In this document: piece by piece, positions 37,915 to 50,377 of the stretch | How positions within the stretch are numbered: position 1 is the stretch's first letter | How the letters are laid out: each line of letters opens with the position of its first letter | Assembly (NCBI RefSeq): GCF_016889805.1 | Contig: NZ_CP069535.1 | Span: 2,728,001-2,792,000, forward strand | DNA length: 64,000 bases | Source of the DNA: Rhodanobacter sp. FDAARGOS 1247 | GTDB taxonomy: Bacteria > Pseudomonadota > Gammaproteobacteria > Xanthomonadales > Rhodanobacteraceae | Direction: 5' to 3' | Notes under the pieces: generated by a model | The model's database searches: none | The model's input: only the letters and a program-made list of their open reading frames with translations | Told to the model about the DNA's origin: nothing | Position numbers and translations under genes: made by a program

Positions 37915-38585
37915 GCGGTTTCTCCCGGTTCTGCCGCGCCAATACCGTGTCCGAGCAAGGCCAGTGTGTGCCTGAGCATGACCTCGGCCCCCAGCTCTTC
38001 GGCGCCGAACGCGCGTCGCCAGATCGGCGCACCCGCGGCGGGAAACAGGGTGAGTCCGACCAGCGAGACGACCAGCAGGCGCGGGTCCAGCGCCGCATTC
38101 AGCCGTCCATCCGCCTGCGCCGCCGCGAAGCGTTGCGCCAGCAACTGCGGCACGCCCGGCACGGCCTGGGTGAACAGCACGTCGCGCAGCGCGCCGCCTT
38201 CGCACAGCACCTCGCGCACCCACAGCGGCGGCAGCCACGGATGGTGCACGACCAGTTCGCCGATGCCGCGCACGAAACCCTCGATCAGTGCGGCCGGGTC
38301 GTCCCCGGCATGTTCAAGTTGCGTGCGCAGCGGCGCCAGCGCCGGCAGCAGGCGCTCGTCGATCAGCGCCTGCTGCAGTCGCGCCTTGTCGCCGAAGTAG
38401 TAATGCAGCATCGCCGGGGTGACGCCGGCCTCGGTGGCGATCGCCCGCAGCGAGGTGGCGGCGATCCCGGTGCGCGCGAACTGGGCGATCGCCGCATCCA
38501 GCAGGCGCCGGCGCAGGTCCTGGTCGTCACCGCTGGGTCGCCCGGCACGGCGACCCGCTTTTGCGCGCTTGTTCGAGGTGGCCAT
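37911..38585 (-). CDS. TetR family regulator of the exporter operon (CecR-like)
   Basis: A 224-residue repressor. The N-terminal helix-turn-helix is in [28 protein letters not shown], and the C-terminal ligand domain resembles CecR (YbiH). It is the first gene of the operon and overlaps the HlyD-like gene by four bases. An unusual AT-only palindrome just upstream of its ATG is the likely operator, implying autorepression of the entire exporter. The inducer is unknown. Confidence 0.9.
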   Translation of the reverse strand: MATSNKRAKAGRRAGRPSGDDQDLRRRLLDAAIAQFARTGIAATSLRAIATEAGVTPAMLHYYFGDKARLQQALIDERLLPALAPLRTQLEHAGDDPAALIEGFVRGIGELVVHHPWLPPLWVREVLCEGGALRDVLFTQAVPGVPQLLAQRFAAAQADGRLNAALDPRLLVVSLVGLTLFPAAGAPIWRRAFGAEELGAEVMLRHTLALLGHGIGAAEPGETA

Positions 38586-38592
38586 GCGCGTA

Positions 38593-38612
38593 AATTAATT
38601 CATCAATTAATT
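38593..38612 (-). promoter_or_regulatory. Palindromic operator of the TetR-ABC exporter operon
   Basis: AATTAATT-CATC-AATTAATT, two perfect eight-base AT arms around a four-base centre, eight bases upstream of the TetR start. It stands out strongly in a roughly 68% GC region. The position overlapping the start region fits repression. Confidence 0.7.
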
Positions 38613-38685
38613 ATTTGCAAATTGCCTGTCATGCGGGCTTTCGGCAATGGCCCTTCCGCCAGCGGCGCGCTACTCTCGCGCCCCT

Positions 38686-39666
38686 ATGAGCGAACTCAAC
38701 CAGCGCGACTTCACCCTCGACCCCGAAGACAACGCCCGCCTCGCCAACCTGTGCGGGCCGTTCGACGAGCACCTGCGCCAGATCGAACTGCGCCTCGGCG
38801 TGGAGATCAACCACCGCGGCAGCATCTTCCAGGTGATCGGCGCGAACGACCCGGCCAAGGCCACCGAAAAAGTGCTGCGTGCGCTGTATGCCAGCACCGA
38901 GGACGAGGCGCTGACCGGCGCGAAGATCAACCTGCACCTGGCCGAATCCGGCGTCGACGCGATCGCCGAAGCGGACGCCGGGGAAGCGCAGGAAGTGGTG
39001 ATCAAGGTCAAGCGCGGCGTGATCAAGGGCCGCGGCCCGAACCAGGCGCGCTACCTGCACGCGATCGCCAGTCACGACATCAACTTCGGCGTGGGCCCGG
39101 CCGGCACCGGCAAGACCTATCTCGCCGTCGCCAGCGCGGTCGAGGCGCTGGAGGCGAACCGGGTGCAGCGGCTGATCCTGGTGCGCCCGGCGGTCGAGGC
39201 CGGCGAGAAGCTGGGCTTCCTGCCCGGCGACCTGTCGCAGAAGGTCGACCCCTACCTGCGCCCGCTGTACGACGCGCTGTACGAGATGCTGGGCTTCGAG
39301 AAGGTGGCCAAGCTGATCGAGCGCAACGTGATCGAGATCGCGCCGCTGGCCTACATGCGTGGCCGCACCTTGAACGATTCCTACGTGATCCTCGACGAAG
39401 CGCAGAACACCACGGTCGAGCAGATGAAGATGTTCCTGACCCGGATCGGCTTCGGCACGGTGGCGGTGATCACCGGCGACGTCACCCAGGTCGACCTGCC
39501 GCGCAGCACGCGCTCGGGCCTGCGCCAGGCCATCGAGGTCTTGCGGGGCGTGAACGGCATCAGCTTCACCTTCTTCACCTCGCGCGACGTGGTGCGCCAT
39601 CCGCTGGTGGCGAAGATCGTGCGGGCGTACGAGGCGTTCGAGCAGAAGGACGAGGGCGGCGAATGA
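38686..39666 (+). CDS. PhoH-like ATPase (YbeZ)
   Basis: A 326-residue P-loop ATPase with an N-terminal KH-like region, Walker [10 protein letters not shown], the motif [15 protein letters not shown] and Walker B VILDEAQN. YbeZ partners with the endoribonuclease YbeY in ribosome maturation and RNA turnover. The ATG at 38686 was chosen for MSELNQRDF. It overlaps ybeY by four bases, and the order ybeZ-ybeY-corC matches E. coli ybeZYX. Confidence 0.93.
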   Translation: MSELNQRDFTLDPEDNARLANLCGPFDEHLRQIELRLGVEINHRGSIFQVIGANDPAKATEKVLRALYASTEDEALTGAKINLHLAESGVDAIAEADAGEAQEVVIKVKRGVIKGRGPNQARYLHAIASHDINFGVGPAGTGKTYLAVASAVEALEANRVQRLILVRPAVEAGEKLGFLPGDLSQKVDPYLRPLYDALYEMLGFEKVAKLIERNVIEIAPLAYMRGRTLNDSYVILDEAQNTTVEQMKMFLTRIGFGTVAVITGDVTQVDLPRSTRSGLRQAIEVLRGVNGISFTFFTSRDVVRHPLVAKIVRAYEAFEQKDEGGE

Positions 39667-40124
39667 GCGCGCCGGTGATCCTCGCCGTCGGCTACGCCGT
39701 ACCGCGCGCCGGCCTGCCCGCGTCGGCCAGTTTCCGTCGCTGGGTGGAGGCGGCGTTGCGTGGCGCCAGACGTCGCAAGAACGTCGAGCTGGCGATCCGC
39801 ATCGTCGACGCCGACGAAGGCCGCACGCTCAATCGCGATTACCGCGGCAAGGATTACGCCACCAACGTGCTGTCGTTCCCCGCCGAACTGCCGCCCGGCA
39901 TGAACCTGCCGCTGATCGGCGACCTGGCGATCTGCGCGCCGGTGGTGCTGCGCGAGGCCGCCGAACAGGGCAAGGCACCGCGCGACCACTGGGCCCACCT
40001 CACCGTCCACGGTGTGCTGCACCTGCTCGGCTACGACCACCTCGTGGACGCCGAAGCCGAGGCGATGGAAGCGCTGGAAACCCGCATCCTGGCCGGCCTC
40101 GGCATCGCCGACCCCTACGCCTGA
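39663..40124 (+). CDS. ybeY: Endoribonuclease YbeY
   Basis: Zinc-dependent RNase needed for 16S rRNA 3'-end maturation and ribosome quality control. It is 153 residues long. The metal-binding motif [11 protein letters not shown] (H-x3-H-x5-H) is intact, and [17 protein letters not shown] is the family signature. It is coupled to the PhoH-like gene. Confidence 0.95.
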   Translation: MSAPVILAVGYAVPRAGLPASASFRRWVEAALRGARRRKNVELAIRIVDADEGRTLNRDYRGKDYATNVLSFPAELPPGMNLPLIGDLAICAPVVLREAAEQGKAPRDHWAHLTVHGVLHLLGYDHLVDAEAEAMEALETRILAGLGIADPYA

Positions 40125-40132
40125 CGTGCTTG

Positions 40133-40260
40133 CTCCCTCCCCTGCAAAGCAGGGGAGGGTCGGGGTGGGGTCCGCTCTTGATCTTCCCCGCCACCCTGAG
40201 CACCCCCTCACCTGAAGGACTCCCTCCGGTCGCCAACCTCCTCCTGCACACAGGGGGAGG
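40133..40260. repeat. Dispersed GC-rich intergenic repeat, copy 1
   Basis: A perfect 11-bp inverted repeat (40135-40145 with 40149-40159) continues into a run ending GTGGGGTC at 40172. A second block at 40215-40232 (AAGGACTCCCTCCGGTCG) also has a counterpart at 55839-55857. It resembles the short palindromic elements scattered through Xanthomonadales intergenic DNA. It fills much of the 216-base gap between ybeY and corC. Confidence 0.7.
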
Positions 40261-40340
40261 AGCAACAGTGCCCTGAACCATCGCGATTTTTCCGCTAGAA
40301 TCGGGCTTCCGCCCGTTTTCGGGCAGAATCCCAACGAGTG

Positions 40341-41180
40341 ATGAGCGACGACCCCGGCAGTACCAGCGGCCCGGCCCACCGAACCTGGTGGGATCGACTG
40401 GGCCACATGTTTTCCGGCGAGCCACGCAACCGCGACGAACTGATCGAGGAATTGCGCTCCGCCCAGACCAACGGACTGCTGTCCGTGAACACCCTCACCA
40501 TGGTCGAGGGTGCGATCAAGGTCACCGAACTCAGCGTTGACGACGTGATGGTGCCGCGCGCGCAGATCGTGATGCTGGCGGCCGAGTCACCGCTGCCCGA
40601 CATCCTCGCCGCCGTGGTCGAATCCGGCCACTCGCGTTTCCCGGTGCACGGCGAGGACAAGGACGAAATCCTCGGCATCCTGCTGGCCAAGGACCTGTTG
40701 AAGTATTTCGGCGCCGCCGAACACTTCGACATCCGCGCGATCCTGCGCCCGGCCGTGCTGATCCCCGAATCGATGCGGCTGAACGTGTTGCTGGAAGAAT
40801 TCCGCCTGAGCCGCAACCACATGGCGCTGGTGGTCAACGAATACGGCGGCGTCGCCGGCCTGGTCACCATCGAGGACGTGCTCGAGCAGATCGTCGGCGA
40901 GATCGACGACGAGCACGACGACGAGGAAGAACCGGAGCTGATGCACGAGCAGCCCGGCGGCGACTGGCTGGTCAGCGCCTTGACGCCGATCGAGGATTTC
41001 AACGAACAGACCGGCGCCGACTTCTCCGACGAGGAGTACGACACCGTGGGCGGCATGGTCACCTCCGAGTTCGGCCACTTGCCCGAGGTCGGCGAGGAAG
41101 TCAGCATCGGCGACTACCTGTTCCACGTTACCGAGGCCGACGATCGACGGGTGCAGGGCTTCCGCGTGGTGCGCCAGTAG
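40341..41180 (+). CDS. corC: CorC/YbeX-like CBS domain protein
   Basis: A 279-residue cytoplasmic protein with two CBS domains (about 70-190; VDDVMVPRAQIVML, VVNEYGGVAGLVTIEDVLEQIVG) and a C-terminal CorC/HlyC transporter-associated domain (about 205-279). YbeX/CorC is implicated in magnesium homeostasis and ribosome assembly. The ATG at 40341 directly follows an alternative GTG. The intergenic repeat separates it from ybeY. Confidence 0.92.
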   Translation: MSDDPGSTSGPAHRTWWDRLGHMFSGEPRNRDELIEELRSAQTNGLLSVNTLTMVEGAIKVTELSVDDVMVPRAQIVMLAAESPLPDILAAVVESGHSRFPVHGEDKDEILGILLAKDLLKYFGAAEHFDIRAILRPAVLIPESMRLNVLLEEFRLSRNHMALVVNEYGGVAGLVTIEDVLEQIVGEIDDEHDDEEEPELMHEQPGGDWLVSALTPIEDFNEQTGADFSDEEYDTVGGMVTSEFGHLPEVGEEVSIGDYLFHVTEADDRRVQGFRVVRQ

Positions 41181-41255
41181 ACTCCATCACGCCCGCTGCG
41201 CGGGGCCGGATCACCGGGCCCGCCGCTCCCGCAGCACCACGACAAGGTTGAACCC

Positions 41256-42458
41256 ATGCGACAAACCGGTCTCGCGTTCCTGCTCCTCGCCCTGTGGCTG
41301 GCCATCGCGCCGGCGCATGCCAGCGTGGCCAACGCGCCGGGGGCGAACCTCGAAGTGTCGCTGATCACCTATGGCCCGGGTGAAACCTACTGGGAGCGCT
41401 TCGGCCACGATGCCATCGAGGTGCGCGACACGGTTTCCGGCGAAGCGGTCAGCTTCAACTACGGCGTGTTCGACTTCAACGAGGCCAACTTCTTCGTCAA
41501 CTTTGCCCGCGGCCGCATGCACTACCTGATGGATGCGGCGCCGACCAGCCTGGACGAAAGCTATTACGTCGAGGCCGGCCGCTCGATCACTCGCCAGCCG
41601 CTGGCGCTCGACGCGAACCAGGCCGCTGCGCTGCGCGACTTCCTGTTGTGGAACCTGCGCCCGGAGAACGCGGGCTACAACTACGACTACTACGCGGACA
41701 ACTGCACCACCCGCGTGCGCGATGCGCTGAACCAGGCGCTGGGCGGCATCGTCGCCACGCAGATGAAATCGCGCGCCGGCGGCATGACCTACCGCCAGCA
41801 GACCGATCGTCTGATGAGCGGCCAGCCATGGCTGATGCTGGTGCTGGACCTGGGCCTGGGGCCGTATGCCGACCAGCCGCTCGATGCATGGCGGGAAAGC
41901 TTCCTGCCCGAAGTGCTGCAGTCGCAACTGCGCGAGGTGAAGGTGGACGACGGCCACGGCGGCCTGCGTCCGCTGGTGATCGGCGAGCAACTGGTTTCGG
42001 CAAACCGGCTCGAAGTGCCGCCGACCGTGCCGCCCGACCTGCGCCTGCCCCTGGCGCTGGCCGGGCTGTTGCTGGCGGCGCTGCTGGTGCTGGGCCGTCG
42101 CCACTGGCCCACCGGCTACGCCCTGCTAGGCACGATCTACCTCGTTGCCGCGGGCCTGGTCGGCATCGTGCTGCTGGCGCTGTGGACGCTGACCAGCCAT
42201 CACTCGGCCTGGGCCAACGCCAACCTGCTGCTGTTCAATCCGCTGGCCTTCCTGTTGCTGCCGACGCTGTGGCGCGCGCGCCGCGGCCTGGCGGCCTCGC
42301 GTTTCATCGATGGCATGATCGCGATCCAGCTGCTGGCCTGCATGGTCGCGGTGCTGCTGCACCTGCTGCCCGGCACCGTGCAGCAGAACCAGCCGTGGCT
42401 GCTGTTTGCGCTGCCGGCCTGGCTCGCCCTGGCCTGGAGCCTGCGCCACCGCCGCTGA
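41256..42458 (+). CDS. DUF4105/Lnb-like periplasmic and membrane protein
   Basis: A 400-residue protein with a signal peptide (ending PAHAS), a periplasmic domain (about 30-250) and five or six C-terminal membrane helices. The domain matches DUF4105, recently connected with the lipoprotein N-acyltransferase Lnb. A Cys/His pair is visible: H51 in WERFGHDAIEV and C150 in YYADNCTTRVRD, as in NlpC/P60-like papain folds. Whether it acylates lipoproteins in a species that normally has Lnt is unknown; the function here is inferred only. Confidence 0.68.
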   Translation: MRQTGLAFLLLALWLAIAPAHASVANAPGANLEVSLITYGPGETYWERFGHDAIEVRDTVSGEAVSFNYGVFDFNEANFFVNFARGRMHYLMDAAPTSLDESYYVEAGRSITRQPLALDANQAAALRDFLLWNLRPENAGYNYDYYADNCTTRVRDALNQALGGIVATQMKSRAGGMTYRQQTDRLMSGQPWLMLVLDLGLGPYADQPLDAWRESFLPEVLQSQLREVKVDDGHGGLRPLVIGEQLVSANRLEVPPTVPPDLRLPLALAGLLLAALLVLGRRHWPTGYALLGTIYLVAAGLVGIVLLALWTLTSHHSAWANANLLLFNPLAFLLLPTLWRARRGLAASRFIDGMIAIQLLACMVAVLLHLLPGTVQQNQPWLLFALPAWLALAWSLRHRR

Positions 42459-42491
42459 TCCGCGTTGCCCCACCCGCGGACGGGGGGCATC

Positions 42492-43520
42492 ATGCACGGC
42501 ATGAATCCGACTTCGCCTCCAGCAGACTCCGTGGCGCGCACCGACCAGCCCATGGTGGTGAACTGCATCGCCTATCGCCAGGACGGCAGCCGCATCGGCG
42601 ACGTCACGCTGGATGCGATCAGCGATGTACTGGCCGAACCGGACACCTTCGTCTGGGTCGGCCTGCACGAACCGGACGAAGCCCTGCTGCTGAAGATCCA
42701 GGACGAATTCGGCCTGCACGACTTGGCCATCGAAGACGCCCATGCCGCGCATCAGCGCACCAAGATCGAGGCCTATGGCGACTCGCTGTTCCTGGTGGTG
42801 CAGACCGCCCAGCTGATCGATGGCCAGCTGGCGTTCGGCGAAACGCACATCTTCTTCGGCCCGCGTTACCTGGTCACCGTGCGCCACGGGGCCTCGCTGT
42901 CGTATGCGCCGGCCCGGCGCACCTGCGAACACACCCCCGAGCTGCTGGCCAACGGCCCCAGCTACGGACTCTACGGCGTGCTCGACTTCATCGTCGACAA
43001 CCTGCTGCCGATCGTGCGCGACTTCCGCGAAGAGGTGCAGCAGCTGGAGCACGACATCTTCGGCGAGACCTTCAAGAGCAGCACGATCCGCCGCCTGTAC
43101 GACATGCAGCGCGACCTGATGACGCTGCGGCTGGCAGTGGCGCCGCTGCAGGACATCGTGCAACAGCTGATCCGGCTGTACCCGAACCTGATCCCCGAGG
43201 AACTGCGCGCCTATTTCCGCGACGTCTACGACCACGCCTTCCGCGTAAACGAGGCGATCAGCGCGATGCGCGAAATGCTCACCGCGGCGATCAACGTCAA
43301 CCTGTCGCTGGTCAGCCTGCGCCAGAACGAGGTGATGAAGAAGCTCGCCGGCTGGGCCGCGATGCTCGCCGCACCCACCCTGCTCACCAGCTGGTACGGC
43401 ATGAACTTCACCCACATGCCCGAACTCAGCCGCCCGTGGGCGTACCCGGCGATGATCGTGCTGATGGGCTGCATCGTGGGCGGCATCTACGTGGGGCTGA
43501 AACGCGCACGCTGGCTGTAG
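42492..43520 (+). CDS. CorA-like magnesium/cobalt transporter
   Basis: A 342-residue membrane channel or transporter. A long cytoplasmic alpha/beta and helical domain (about 1-280) is followed by two C-terminal membrane helices. The signature loop reads YGMNF between them, as in CorA, with a short conserved segment TLLTSWYGMNF. The ATG at 42492 has a GGGGGG sequence five bases upstream; ATG 42501 is an alternative. Ion preference cannot be told. Confidence 0.9.
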   Translation: MHGMNPTSPPADSVARTDQPMVVNCIAYRQDGSRIGDVTLDAISDVLAEPDTFVWVGLHEPDEALLLKIQDEFGLHDLAIEDAHAAHQRTKIEAYGDSLFLVVQTAQLIDGQLAFGETHIFFGPRYLVTVRHGASLSYAPARRTCEHTPELLANGPSYGLYGVLDFIVDNLLPIVRDFREEVQQLEHDIFGETFKSSTIRRLYDMQRDLMTLRLAVAPLQDIVQQLIRLYPNLIPEELRAYFRDVYDHAFRVNEAISAMREMLTAAINVNLSLVSLRQNEVMKKLAGWAAMLAAPTLLTSWYGMNFTHMPELSRPWAYPAMIVLMGCIVGGIYVGLKRARWL

Positions 43521-43605
43521 CGGTCGGTCGCGAACCGGCAGGCTGTTGTCGATCCGGCGCCGAACCGCCAACATGACGCGAGCTTCCAGCATGGCGCCGC
43601 GACTG

Positions 43606-44187
43606 ATGACCCACCCCACCGACCGCATCCCCGCCGACGCCAGCGCGCCGGTGGAAACCCTCTACGAGGGACGCTGGCTGAGCCTGCGCAAGCGCGGCCG
43701 CTGGGAGTATGCCGAGCGCAACAATCCCGGCGGCGCGGTGATCATCCTGGCCGTGACGCCCGAGGACAAGGTGCTGTTCGTCGAGCAGTACCGCGTGTCG
43801 ATCCTGCAGAACACCATCGAGATGCCGGCGGGCCTGGTCGGCGACCTGCCCGGCCAGGACGACGAGGACATCCTGCTGGCGGCGCAGCGCGAGCTGGAGG
43901 AAGAAACCGGCTATCGCTGCGAACGCGTGGAATTCATCCACCAGGGGCCGTCGTCCTCGGGCATGAGCACCGAGATGATCGCGTTCGCCCGCGCCCGGGA
44001 TCTGCACAGGGTCGGCCCCGGTGGCGGCGACGAAAGCGAGAACATCGTGGTGCACGAGGTACCGCGCAGCGTAGCGGGCGCATGGCTGTTTGCCCGCGCC
44101 GCGGAAGGCTATTCCATCGATCCCAAGCTGTTCGCGGGGCTGTGGTTCATCGAACACGGCGGACAGCCCGGGGCCACCGGCGCCTGA
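43606..44187 (+). CDS. NUDIX hydrolase
   Basis: A 193-residue pyrophosphohydrolase. The Nudix box is AAQRELEEETGY, preceded by IEMPAGLVGD as in ADP-ribose pyrophosphatase-like members. The substrate is not certain. Several in-frame starts exist (43573, 43591, 43606) and none has a clear ribosome-binding site, so the N-terminus is approximate. It converges with the TMEM43-like gene 10 bases away. Confidence 0.86.
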   Translation: MTHPTDRIPADASAPVETLYEGRWLSLRKRGRWEYAERNNPGGAVIILAVTPEDKVLFVEQYRVSILQNTIEMPAGLVGDLPGQDDEDILLAAQRELEEETGYRCERVEFIHQGPSSSGMSTEMIAFARARDLHRVGPGGGDESENIVVHEVPRSVAGAWLFARAAEGYSIDPKLFAGLWFIEHGGQPGATGA

Positions 44188-44197
44188 GCGGCAACCT

Positions 44198-45247
44198 TCA
44201 GTCGCGCCCCGACCCCAACAGCGGCCCGCGCAAACGCCAGACCGCAACGCCCAGGCCCACCAGCGACACCGCCAGCCAGCCGCCCATCGCCTGCGTATCG
44301 CCCAGCCAGAGCACGGCGGCCACCACGCCCACCACCAGCACGCCCAGGCTCAGCGCCAGCAGCGGATCGCGCTGCTCGCGATGGGCCGACAACAGCGCGA
44401 ACGCACCCAGCGACGCCAGCAGCACGGAAAGGATCCGCCAAGTCCAGATGAACTCCGGCGGCACCGGCAGGTCCGGAAAGATGTCCAGCACCGGCACGTC
44501 GCCCAGCTGCACCACGTACCCCTTGCCGTCGGCCGCGTCGGCGGCCGCCTCCAGCCGGTCGCCATCGATGCGCCCGACCACGGTCAGCTGCTGCAGCGGC
44601 ACCTCGTTCCAGCTCACCCGCACATCGCCAAGCCGCGGATCGCCGGGGTGCGCGCTGGTGACCAGGTAGTTCTGGTACCGCGAGAAGCTGGCCGCGAGAT
44701 TTTCCGGCAGCACGGTGGCGTCGGGTGTCACCTGGACGATGCCGGGCATCGCATGCAGCAGCACCGGGTCCAGCTTGAATCCGCCCAGTTGCACCAGGCC
44801 CGCATCGAACTGCTTGCCATCGATCGGGAAGCCGACCGGATTCGCGTGCCCCTTCGGCTCGACGAAGTGACCGGCGTCGAGCAGGTGATCGACCCAGTCC
44901 AGCTCGTAGTGCACGCTGTCGCCCACCCGGATCTCGCGCCACTGGAACATCTCCACGTGACGCACCAGCACCGGCGTGCTCACCCGCAGGTTGAAGTCCG
45001 GATCATGCGGCGCCTCGACCACCCGCGGCGTGCCGACCAGGCGGGCCATGGTGCCGTGCTGGCCGGCTTCCGGCCGAGCGTTCTCGCCCAGGTCGATCAC
45101 CTCGCCGCCATGTGCGCTGGCGGCGACCCGGTAATCCTGCAGGCCACGCGCCGTGGTCGCCATCAGTCCGATGCCCGCGAACACCAGCAGCGCGCCGACG
45201 ACGTTCAACGCCAGCGCACGCAGCGAAATCCCCTTGCGCAAATCCAT
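44198..45247 (-). CDS. TMEM43-like membrane protein
   Basis: A 349-residue protein with an N-terminal helix (about 12-33), a large extracytoplasmic domain (about 35-245) and three C-terminal helices (about 250-340). The order and motifs (MFQWREI, NPVGFPIDGKQFDAG) match the TMEM43/LUMA family, known from eukaryotic inner nuclear membrane but scattered in bacteria. The bacterial function is unknown. The ATG at 45247 has GGAG and AGG upstream. It follows ggt by 101 bases on the same strand. Confidence 0.78.
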   Translation of the reverse strand: MDLRKGISLRALALNVVGALLVFAGIGLMATTARGLQDYRVAASAHGGEVIDLGENARPEAGQHGTMARLVGTPRVVEAPHDPDFNLRVSTPVLVRHVEMFQWREIRVGDSVHYELDWVDHLLDAGHFVEPKGHANPVGFPIDGKQFDAGLVQLGGFKLDPVLLHAMPGIVQVTPDATVLPENLAASFSRYQNYLVTSAHPGDPRLGDVRVSWNEVPLQQLTVVGRIDGDRLEAAADAADGKGYVVQLGDVPVLDIFPDLPVPPEFIWTWRILSVLLASLGAFALLSAHREQRDPLLALSLGVLVVGVVAAVLWLGDTQAMGGWLAVSLVGLGVAVWRLRGPLLGSGRD

Positions 45248-45348
45248 CAACCTGCTCCGATCGTGCCCGGCGGCAAAATGCCCGCGGCCATGACCGCATC
45301 ATGCAGCATTCGGGGAAAGTAGCGAATCCGGCAGCGCTGCATGTCGTT

Positions 45349-47333
<1,985 letters not shown>

Positions 47334-47436
47334 TTACAGGCCGGGTTGCGACGCCGTGGAAAGCGTCCGGGCCGCCGGTGCAATCACGGCGGGCAGTCAC
47401 CCGGCGCCCGCGCAGGTCGCGGGGCGACGGTTCATC

Positions 47437-47463
47437 CCGCCGCGCCGGAAACCGGCGCGGCGG
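47437..47463 (-). terminator. GC-rich hairpin after the small lipoprotein gene
   Basis: A perfect 12-bp inverted repeat (47437-47448 with 47452-47463) with an AAA loop, six bases after the lipoprotein stop. It has no T-run, so termination is only probable. Confidence 0.5.
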
Positions 47464-47469
47464 TCGTGC

Positions 47470-49180
<1,711 letters not shown>

Positions 49181-49217
49181 TTAGCATGCCGCCCATTGTC
49201 TTTGAATCACGCCCGCA

Positions 49218-50354
49218 ATGCTCAAGTTCTGGAAGAAAAAGCCCGCCGACAAGGACGCGGAAGCGCCGGCCACCATCACGCCGGTGGACGCTGTCGCGCA
49301 GGCCAGCGACGCCCCCGCCCTGCGCGAGGCGCTGGCCGAGACACCCTCGCCCGCCGACAACGCCACCGACCACGAACGTTTCCAGGTCCCGGCACCCGCC
49401 GCCGATGAGCCCGCCGCCGCACCGGCCAGGCGCAGCTGGCGCGAACGCCTGGCCGGCAGCGTGTTCTCGCGCAGCCTGGGTTCGCTGTTCGTGCGCCATC
49501 CGAAGCTCGACGACGACCTGCTGGACGAACTGGAAACCACCCTGATCACCGCCGACGTCGGCATCGAGGCCAGCACCGACCTGGTCGAGAACCTGCGCAA
49601 ACGCATGCACAAGCGCGAGTTCGCCGACTCCCCCGCGCTGCTGGCCGCCCTGCGCCAGTCGCTGGTCGCCCTGCTCAAGCCGGTCGAGCAGCCGCTGGAC
49701 GTGGCGCATCGCAAACCGTTCGTGGTGCTGGTGGTGGGCATCAACGGCGCCGGCAAGACCACCACCATCGGCAAGCTGGCCCGCCGCTGGCGCGACGAGG
49801 GCCGCGCGGTGATGCTCGCCGCCGGCGACACCTTCCGCGCCGCCGCGGTCGAGCAGCTGAAGACCTGGGGCGAACGCAACCAGGTGCCGGTGATCTCGCA
49901 GGGCCAGGATGCCGATTCGGCCAGCGTGATCTTCGATGCCTTGCAGGCGGCGCGTTCGCGCGGCGCCGACGTGCTGGTCGCCGACACCGCCGGCCGCCTG
50001 CACACCCAGGGCGGCCTGATGGACGAACTGGGCAAGATCGCCCGCGTGCTGAAGAAGCTCGATGCCGATGCGCCGCACGAGGTGCTGATGGTGATCGACG
50101 GCACCACCGGACAGAACGCCGTCAACCAGGTGCGCCAGTTCCGCCAGATCGTGGGCGTCACCGGCCTGGTCGTGACCAAGCTCGACGGCACCGCCAAGGG
50201 TGGCGTGGTGTTCGCCCTGGCGCGCGAGTTCGGCCTGCCTATCCGCTACGTGGGCCTGGGTGAAACCGCCACCGACCTGCGCAGTTTCGACGCGGAGGCC
50301 TTCGTCGATGGCCTGCTTCCGGCCAGCCTCGGCGAGGTGCCGACGCATGACTGA
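49218..50354 (+). CDS. ftsY: Signal recognition particle receptor FtsY
   Basis: Membrane-associated GTPase receptor of the SRP pathway. The 378-residue protein has an acidic/alanine-rich A domain (about 1-80), then the N domain and the G domain. G-motifs are GINGAGKTTTIGKLA, DTAGR and TKLDG, with the ALAREFGLPIRYVGLGE closing segment. It diverges from rsmD, with an 89-base gap. Confidence 0.96.
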   Translation: MLKFWKKKPADKDAEAPATITPVDAVAQASDAPALREALAETPSPADNATDHERFQVPAPAADEPAAAPARRSWRERLAGSVFSRSLGSLFVRHPKLDDDLLDELETTLITADVGIEASTDLVENLRKRMHKREFADSPALLAALRQSLVALLKPVEQPLDVAHRKPFVVLVVGINGAGKTTTIGKLARRWRDEGRAVMLAAGDTFRAAAVEQLKTWGERNQVPVISQGQDADSASVIFDALQAARSRGADVLVADTAGRLHTQGGLMDELGKIARVLKKLDADAPHEVLMVIDGTTGQNAVNQVRQFRQIVGVTGLVVTKLDGTAKGGVVFALAREFGLPIRYVGLGETATDLRSFDAEAFVDGLLPASLGEVPTHD

Positions 50355-50377
50355 ACCGCGACGACGGGGCTGAGCGG

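Noticed and set aside
40135..40159. Intrinsic terminator after ybeY
   Set aside because: The hairpin is perfect but has no T-run, and a related copy occurs at 55820, so it is better described as a dispersed repeat.
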